Shown piece after piece: positions 59,539-64,000 of a stretch of 64,000 bases of DNA. The notes beneath the pieces are model-generated. The model did not search any database, had not been told where the DNA came from, and saw nothing but the letters and a program-made list of their open reading frames with translations. Position 1 is the first letter of the stretch. Each line of letters opens with the position of its first letter. Both the position numbers and the translations under genes were made by a program. The DNA is from Kitasatospora papulosa. Lineage in GTDB: Bacteria > Actinomycetota > Actinomycetes > Streptomycetales > Streptomycetaceae. The DNA lies in assembly GCF_000717245.1 (NCBI RefSeq), contig NZ_JNYQ01000002.1, forward strand, positions 434,001-498,000, read 5' to 3'.

Positions 59539-60504
59539 TCAGCTGAGCGTCACCTGGCGGTTGGTGAGCCCGCCGCGTGCGCGTCGCTCCTCGCCGGTCA
59601 GCGGAGCGTCCGAGGCGAGAGCCTCGACGAGCCGCTCCGCGAACTGTGCCGCGGGCTTCTCGCACTCCTCGGCGCCCATCGCGCTCGGCAGGTCCCAGAC
59701 CGGGACCATGAGTCCGTGGGCGCGGAACGAGCCCACCAGACGGGTTCCCTCGCCGAGCGACGACGTGCCCGCAGCGTGCAGCCGGGCCAAGGCGTCGAGC
59801 AGCTGCTCCTCGGGGTGCGGCATCACCCAGCGCAGGTGGTTCTTCTCCGGCGTCTCGCACCAGTAGGCGGCGTCCACCCCGGAGAGTCGGGTGGTCGGGA
59901 TGGCCGCCGCGTTGGCGCGCTCCAGGGAGGCGGACACCTCCGCCGTGGCGTTCTCCGCGTCGGGGACCCAGAACTCGAACCCGGAGTGCACGACGGGCTC
60001 GAACGCGGCGTCCGGGTCGAGCACGTCCTGCAGCCGCGGGCCGTCGGCGGGTACCCGGCGGGCGGCGACCGGCGTACCGGGCTCGGCCTCCAGCGCGCGC
60101 TGCAGGGTGTCCGCGAGGTCACGGCTGAGGTCGCCGGACGAGGTGTCGTTCTGCAGGGCGAGCAGCACCGAACCGTCGTCCCGGCGGAGCGCCGGCCACG
60201 CCATCGGCAGCACCGTCGCCAGCGAGACGGAGGGGACGCCGTCCGGAAGACCGCCCTTCAGCGTCAGCTCGACGGTGGCGGCGGGGACCAGCTCGCGCAG
60301 GGCGATCCAGTCGCACTCCCCGGCGATTCCCTGGAAGGGACGCTGGACCAGCTCGGTCACGGCCTGGGCGGCGGCGCGTCCGTGACATGCCTTGTAGCGG
60401 CGGCCCGAACCGCACGGGCAGGGCTCGCGAGCTCCTACGACCGGGATTTCACCGTCCTTGAGCTGCGGCTTCCCGGCCTTGGACTGAGGGCGCTTCTTGG
60501 CCAT
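59539..60504 (-). CDS. DUF5926 protein with SEC-C zinc motif
   Basis: This 321-residue protein has an N-terminal basic stretch (MAKKRPQSKAGKPQLKDGEI), then the SEC-C zinc motif REPCPCGSGRRYKACHG (about 27-43), the same module SecA uses to bind SecB or ribosomes. The rest is a streptomycete-type domain matching DUF5926, of unknown function. It may bind ribosomes or protein-export components through the zinc motif, which is inference. It is convergent with the prim-pol-like gene. Confidence 0.85.
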   Translation of the reverse strand: MAKKRPQSKAGKPQLKDGEIPVVGAREPCPCGSGRRYKACHGRAAAQAVTELVQRPFQGIAGECDWIALRELVPAATVELTLKGGLPDGVPSVSLATVLPMAWPALRRDDGSVLLALQNDTSSGDLSRDLADTLQRALEAEPGTPVAARRVPADGPRLQDVLDPDAAFEPVVHSGFEFWVPDAENATAEVSASLERANAAAIPTTRLSGVDAAYWCETPEKNHLRWVMPHPEEQLLDALARLHAAGTSSLGEGTRLVGSFRAHGLMVPVWDLPSAMGAEECEKPAAQFAERLVEALASDAPLTGEERRARGGLTNRQVTLS

Positions 60505-60652
60505 GGTGGGCGTTCTCCCGATTGCGACAGTGCGGTCTCGGGCGCGAGCCTAGCCGTCCCGGTCGTCGCCGGGGCACTCCTGCGGCGGCAGCCCTCGGGC
60601 CACCGTGCGGTACCGCGTGCCGTGCCGCTCTCGGCCCGCGTCGTCGAAGGCG

Positions 60653-61252
60653 TCAGCCCGCGTCGTCGAACGCGTCGAGAACGTCGGCGAGCTCCAGTCC
60701 GTCGAGCGAACCGAAACCGCTCATTCCGTGCAGTCCGTCCAGCGTGGACCGTCCGCGGCGTGCGGACCGCGCGGGACCCGGGGCCGCCGTGGGGAAGCCG
60801 CCGTGTCCGTGCCGGCCCGAGGAGACCCTGGCCCAGACGGTGACCTCGCCGATCGTGTCGTCCCGCACGCCCCACTCCTTGGCGAGGGAGCTGATGATGT
60901 TGAGTCCGCGTCCGCCGCGCGCCGTGACCGACGGTGTGGAGGGGACGGGCCTGGTCGGGCCGCCGCCGTCCGTGACCTCGACGGTCAGGTCGCCACGTCT
61001 GTCCACACGCCATGCGGCACGGATGTCACCGTCCCCCACCTCCGAATGCTTCCCCAGCGGCCTGCCGTGCCGGCAGGCGTTGCTGAGGAGTTCGGAAAGG
61101 ATCAGTACGGCGTCATCGACCACGGTGTCCGAGACGCCGTTGCTGCGCAGTTGCTCACGCATACGGTGCCGTGCCTGTCCCACGCCCGCAGGGCCATGGG
61201 GTACGGCCATGCTCGACGACGTCGGCACTTCTTGTGCCACCACAAACGCCAC
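60653..61252 (-). CDS. second anti-sigma-type ATP-binding (HATPase_c) protein
   Basis: This 199-residue GHKL protein has the N box LILSELLSNACRHG near 49-62, G1 VTDGGGPTRP and G2 GGRGLNIISSLA. The final 50 residues are a Gly/Arg-rich and acidic tail unusual for RsbW. The GTG start at 61252 is fixed by GGAGG eight bases upstream; the ATG at 61210 lacks a comparable site. It is about 6.7 kb from the first copy and 3.1 kb from the PP2C-like phosphatase. Confidence 0.88.
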   Translation of the reverse strand: MAFVVAQEVPTSSSMAVPHGPAGVGQARHRMREQLRSNGVSDTVVDDAVLILSELLSNACRHGRPLGKHSEVGDGDIRAAWRVDRRGDLTVEVTDGGGPTRPVPSTPSVTARGGRGLNIISSLAKEWGVRDDTIGEVTVWARVSSGRHGHGGFPTAAPGPARSARRGRSTLDGLHGMSGFGSLDGLELADVLDAFDDAG

Positions 61253-61383
61253 CCCCGAGACCTCCTTCGCCCCACGCCACGGATTGGATGCCCTCCTGGA
61301 CTGCGCCGGAAACCGGGCATGTCTGTGTCAGTGATGCACTCGTAACGATCGATCGCGGAGTGAATGCGCCGGTGCACCCCCTG

Positions 61384-62220
61384 TTACCGGTGCTCGGTAC
61401 GACCAAGTTGCGACAGCACCTGTTTCGGTCGGTTCGTGATGATCGCTTCCACTCCGAGGCGTACGCAGAGCTCGACGTCCTCCGGCTCGTTCACGGTCCA
61501 GACGTGCACCCGGTGCCCCGCCCGGTGCAGCCGTTCGATGTAGCCGGGGTGGTTGCGTACGATCCGCATCCCCGGGCCGGCGATCCTGGCCCCGGCCGGG
61601 AGCCGCCCGTCGCGCAGCCTCGGCGAGACGAACTGCATCAGGAACACCGTGGGCAGGGTGGGGGCGGCGGCCCGTACGCGGTACAGGGACCGGGCGGAGA
61701 AGCTCATGACGCGTACCGGCGACGGTCCGTCCGCGGGCGGCGCGTCCAGGCCGAACCGCTTGAGCAGGTGGAGCAGCCGCTCCTCCACCTGTCCCGCCCA
61801 GCGGGTGGGGTGCTTCGTCTCGACGGCCAGCTGGAGCGGCCGGCCGGTGGCGCGGACGTCGTGGACCAGTTCGAGGAGCCGTTCCAGGGTGAGCACGGAC
61901 GTGAGCTCACCCGGCACGGGGTCCCAGTCCGGGGACTCCTCGTGATCCTTCCAGGACCCGAAGTCGAAGGCGGCGAGGTCGGCCAGTTCCAGGGCGGATA
62001 CGGCGCCCCGGCCGTTCGACGTGCGGTTCACCCTGCGGTCGTGCACACAGACCAGCTGCCCGTCGGCGGTGAGGCGGACATCGCACTCCAGGGCGTCCGC
62101 TCCGTCCTCCACGGCCTTCCGGTACGCGGCCAGGGTGTGCTCGGGGGCGTCGTCCGAGGCCCCGCGGTGCGCGATGACCTGGATGGGAGGCTGTGGTGAG
62201 GGTAGGCGTGCGTCGGTCAC
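61384..62220 (-). CDS. glycerophosphodiester phosphodiesterase (GDPD)
   Basis: This 278-residue TIM-barrel enzyme has the GDPD signatures IAHRGASDDAPEHTLAAYR (HR...E) and ALECDVRLTADGQLVCVHD (ExD...H), plus the late WTVNEPEDVELC and VEAIITNRP. It hydrolyses glycerophosphodiesters from phospholipid breakdown. The enzyme lacks a signal peptide, so it is cytoplasmic. It is divergent from the HtrA gene. Confidence 0.94.
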   Translation of the reverse strand: MTDARLPSPQPPIQVIAHRGASDDAPEHTLAAYRKAVEDGADALECDVRLTADGQLVCVHDRRVNRTSNGRGAVSALELADLAAFDFGSWKDHEESPDWDPVPGELTSVLTLERLLELVHDVRATGRPLQLAVETKHPTRWAGQVEERLLHLLKRFGLDAPPADGPSPVRVMSFSARSLYRVRAAAPTLPTVFLMQFVSPRLRDGRLPAGARIAGPGMRIVRNHPGYIERLHRAGHRVHVWTVNEPEDVELCVRLGVEAIITNRPKQVLSQLGRTEHR

Positions 62221-62417
62221 CGCGTCATCGTGTCATCGAGACGCGTCGGGTGCCGACACCTTGTCGCACGCGACCGTTTTGCCTGATGTAAAGATTGGTG
62301 TGCGGATGCACAGGTCCTGTTTACAGTGGCCTGACGTGCTGTGGGAAAAGCTGACCGCAGACACGTGCACAGCGGATCTCTTGCCGAATGCCGAGTGGAA
62401 CCGAGGAGTAAAGAGCT

Positions 62418-63926
62418 GTGAGCACCGAGAACGAGGGCAACGAGGGCAACGCGGTTCCGTCCGCACCGTCTGTTCCGTCCGCACCTCCCGTGCCGGCTGC
62501 CGCTCCCGAAGGCGCCCCGCAGGGAGCCCCGCCCGCGCCGCAGACGCCGCCTGCCGCACCCGCGGACGCACCGACGGCCCAGGTCCCTGGTGCGGCGCAC
62601 CAGGGAGGTGTGGGCCCGTCCACCGAAGGCGTGGGTCCGTCCACCGCCGCGCAGGAGCAGTACCCGTACGCGCCGCCGTCGCCCCAGCAGCCTCCGGCCG
62701 GTTCGGCCGCCTGGCCGCCGCCCCCGCCCGCCGTCCCCTCCTACGCCGACGGCGGGAGCCCCCCGGCCTGGGGAGCCCCGGTGCCCTCGGACGAGCAGCC
62801 CCGCAAGCGCCGCGCGAGCGGCCTGGTCGCCGCGGTGGCGGTGGCGGCACTGGTCGCCGGCGGCGTAGGCGGAGCCCTCGGCTACTGGGCCGCGGACAGC
62901 AGCGGATCCGGCTCCTCGGGGTCGACCACGGTGGCGGCCTCCAACAGCCCGAAGGACTTCAAGCGCGAGGCCGGCACGGTCGCGGGCGTGGCGGCGAGCG
63001 CCCTGCCCAGCGTGGTCACCATCGACGCGAAGTCCGGCGACGGCGAGGGCGGCACGGGCACCGGCTTCGTGTACGACAAGGAGGGCCACATCCTCACGAA
63101 CAACCACGTGGTGGCCTCCGCGGCGGACAGCGGTCAGCTGACCGCGACGTTCTCGAACGGCAAGAAGTACGACGCCGAGGTGATCGGCCGGGCCCAGGGC
63201 TACGACGTGGCCGTGCTGAAGCTGAAGAACGCCCCGGACGGACTGACCCCGCTGGCCCTGGGGGACTCGGACAAGGTCGCGGTCGGTGATTCCACCATCG
63301 CGATCGGGGCCCCCTTCGGCCTCTCCAACACGGTCACCACCGGCATCATCAGCGCGAAGAACCGCCCGGTGGCCTCCGGTGACGGCTCCAGCAACAAGAA
63401 CTCGTACATGAGCGCCCTGCAGACCGACGCCTCGATCAACCCGGGCAACTCGGGCGGGCCGCTCCTGGACGCGGGTGGTGCGGTCATCGGCATCAACTCC
63501 GCCATCCAGTCCACCAGCGGCGGCGGCGTCGGCCAGTCCCAGGCCGGTTCGATCGGCCTCGGCTTCGCCATCCCGGTCAACCAGGCCAAGAACGTCGCCG
63601 AGCAGCTGATCAAGACGGGCCAGCCCGTCTACCCGGTGATCGGCGCGACGGTGACGATGGAGGAGAAGACCGGCGGCGCGGCCATCTCGAACGAGGGCGC
63701 GGGCGGCACCCCGGCCGTCACCCCGGACGGTCCCGCGGCCAAGGCGGGGCTGAAGGCCGGCGACGTGATCACCAAGTTCAACGACACTGCGGTCGAGAGC
63801 GGGCCGACGCTGATCGGCGAGATCTGGACCCACAAGCCGGGCGACAAGGTCACGCTGACCTACAAGCGCGACGGCAGGACGGAGACGGCCGAACTCACCC
63901 TGGGCGAGCGCAAGGGCGACAGCTGA
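62418..63926 (+). CDS. HtrA/DegP-type membrane-anchored serine protease with PDZ domain
   Basis: This 502-residue protease has a cytoplasmic Pro/Ala-rich N-terminus (about 1-132), a membrane helix (LVAAVAVAALVAGGVGGALG, about 136-155), a trypsin-like domain with His in ILTNNHVVA, Asp in GYDVAVLKL and Ser in NPGNSGGPLLDAGG, and a C-terminal PDZ domain (KAGLKAGDVITKFNDTAVES). It acts on misfolded proteins outside the membrane. The GTG start follows CCGAGGAG. A terminator follows. Confidence 0.96.
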   Translation: MSTENEGNEGNAVPSAPSVPSAPPVPAAAPEGAPQGAPPAPQTPPAAPADAPTAQVPGAAHQGGVGPSTEGVGPSTAAQEQYPYAPPSPQQPPAGSAAWPPPPPAVPSYADGGSPPAWGAPVPSDEQPRKRRASGLVAAVAVAALVAGGVGGALGYWAADSSGSGSSGSTTVAASNSPKDFKREAGTVAGVAASALPSVVTIDAKSGDGEGGTGTGFVYDKEGHILTNNHVVASAADSGQLTATFSNGKKYDAEVIGRAQGYDVAVLKLKNAPDGLTPLALGDSDKVAVGDSTIAIGAPFGLSNTVTTGIISAKNRPVASGDGSSNKNSYMSALQTDASINPGNSGGPLLDAGGAVIGINSAIQSTSGGGVGQSQAGSIGLGFAIPVNQAKNVAEQLIKTGQPVYPVIGATVTMEEKTGGAAISNEGAGGTPAVTPDGPAAKAGLKAGDVITKFNDTAVESGPTLIGEIWTHKPGDKVTLTYKRDGRTETAELTLGERKGDS

Positions 63927-63956
63927 CCGGCTAGGCTGTTCCACGCATCGAGCCGT

Positions 63957-63973
63957 CCCCCGGCCTCCGGGGG
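63957..63973 (+). terminator. terminator of the htrA-like gene
   Basis: A 7-bp stem, CCCCCGG/CCGGGGG, with the loop CCT lies 30 bp after the stop codon. Confidence 0.6.
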
Positions 63974-64000
63974 CGCGGTGACGACGCGGGGTGGGTTGCC

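Noticed and set aside
62217..63944. 575-codon open frame antisense to the htrA-like gene
   Set aside because: It is an antisense shadow; the forward strand encodes a complete HtrA-type protease with all catalytic residues.

Overview
The window is high-GC actinobacterial chromosome, almost certainly from a Streptomyces. Evidence: GTG starts, strong third-position GC bias, ssgR-ssgA (sporulation genes confined to morphologically complex actinomycetes), streptomycete-type small proteins (DUF5326, DUF5926), and ParB-binding parS palindromes of the Streptomyces type. From memory of Streptomyces coelicolor, the gene order follows the oriC-proximal core arm from femX through rpsF-ssb-rpsR-rplI-dnaB to pheA, the copper/DtpA locus and an HtrA protease. 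No insertion sequence, prophage or CRISPR array was seen.

Layout. 1-6 kb: 5' end of femX, a small membrane protein, the rpsF-ssb-rpsR-rplI operon, a MATE exporter and dnaB. 6-15 kb: scattered metabolic, transport and regulatory genes (serine hydrolase, AlkZ-like winged-helix protein, GNAT, MarR, MFS, NUDIX, LysR, a PLP lyase, a holin-like protein, a cupin). 15-17 kb: ssgR and ssgA. 17-24 kb: YibE/F protein, TPP riboswitch and thiC, a membrane protein, a PPP-type phosphoesterase and a LacI regulator. 24-34 kb: HisC-like aminotransferase, then cydA-cydB-cydDC behind a Rex-type operator, and a GAF histidine kinase. 34-43 kb: HAD phosphatase, F420-type oxidoreductase, KptA, an EphD-like hydrolase-dehydrogenase fusion, and a four-gene operon of two ABC exporters. 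43-48 kb: an antirepressor-like DNA-binding protein, tRNA-Ser(GCT), a second HAD phosphatase with serS, and pheA. 47-54 kb: the extracytoplasmic copper locus (dtpA, copCD fusion, ecuC, sco, ycnI). 54-64 kb: an anti-sigma-type kinase, pepP, a SpoIIE-type phosphatase, a prim-pol-derived protein, a SEC-C protein, a second anti-sigma-type kinase, GDPD and an HtrA-type protease.

Three themes link the genes: replication and segregation (ssb, dnaB, four perfect parS sites and one degenerate one, three intergenic DnaA-box clusters); development (ssgRA, the copper/DtpA morphogenesis locus, partner-switching regulators); and redox or respiratory control (Rex site, cyd genes, GAF kinase).

The most interesting non-coding signals are the DnaA-box clusters at about 4.3, 36.7 and 46.3-46.5 kb, the placement of parS sites (three between convergent genes, one over the cydDC start codon), and a 15-bp perfect inverted repeat inside the antirepressor-like gene next to tRNA-Ser. 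No wholly new multi-gene system was identified.
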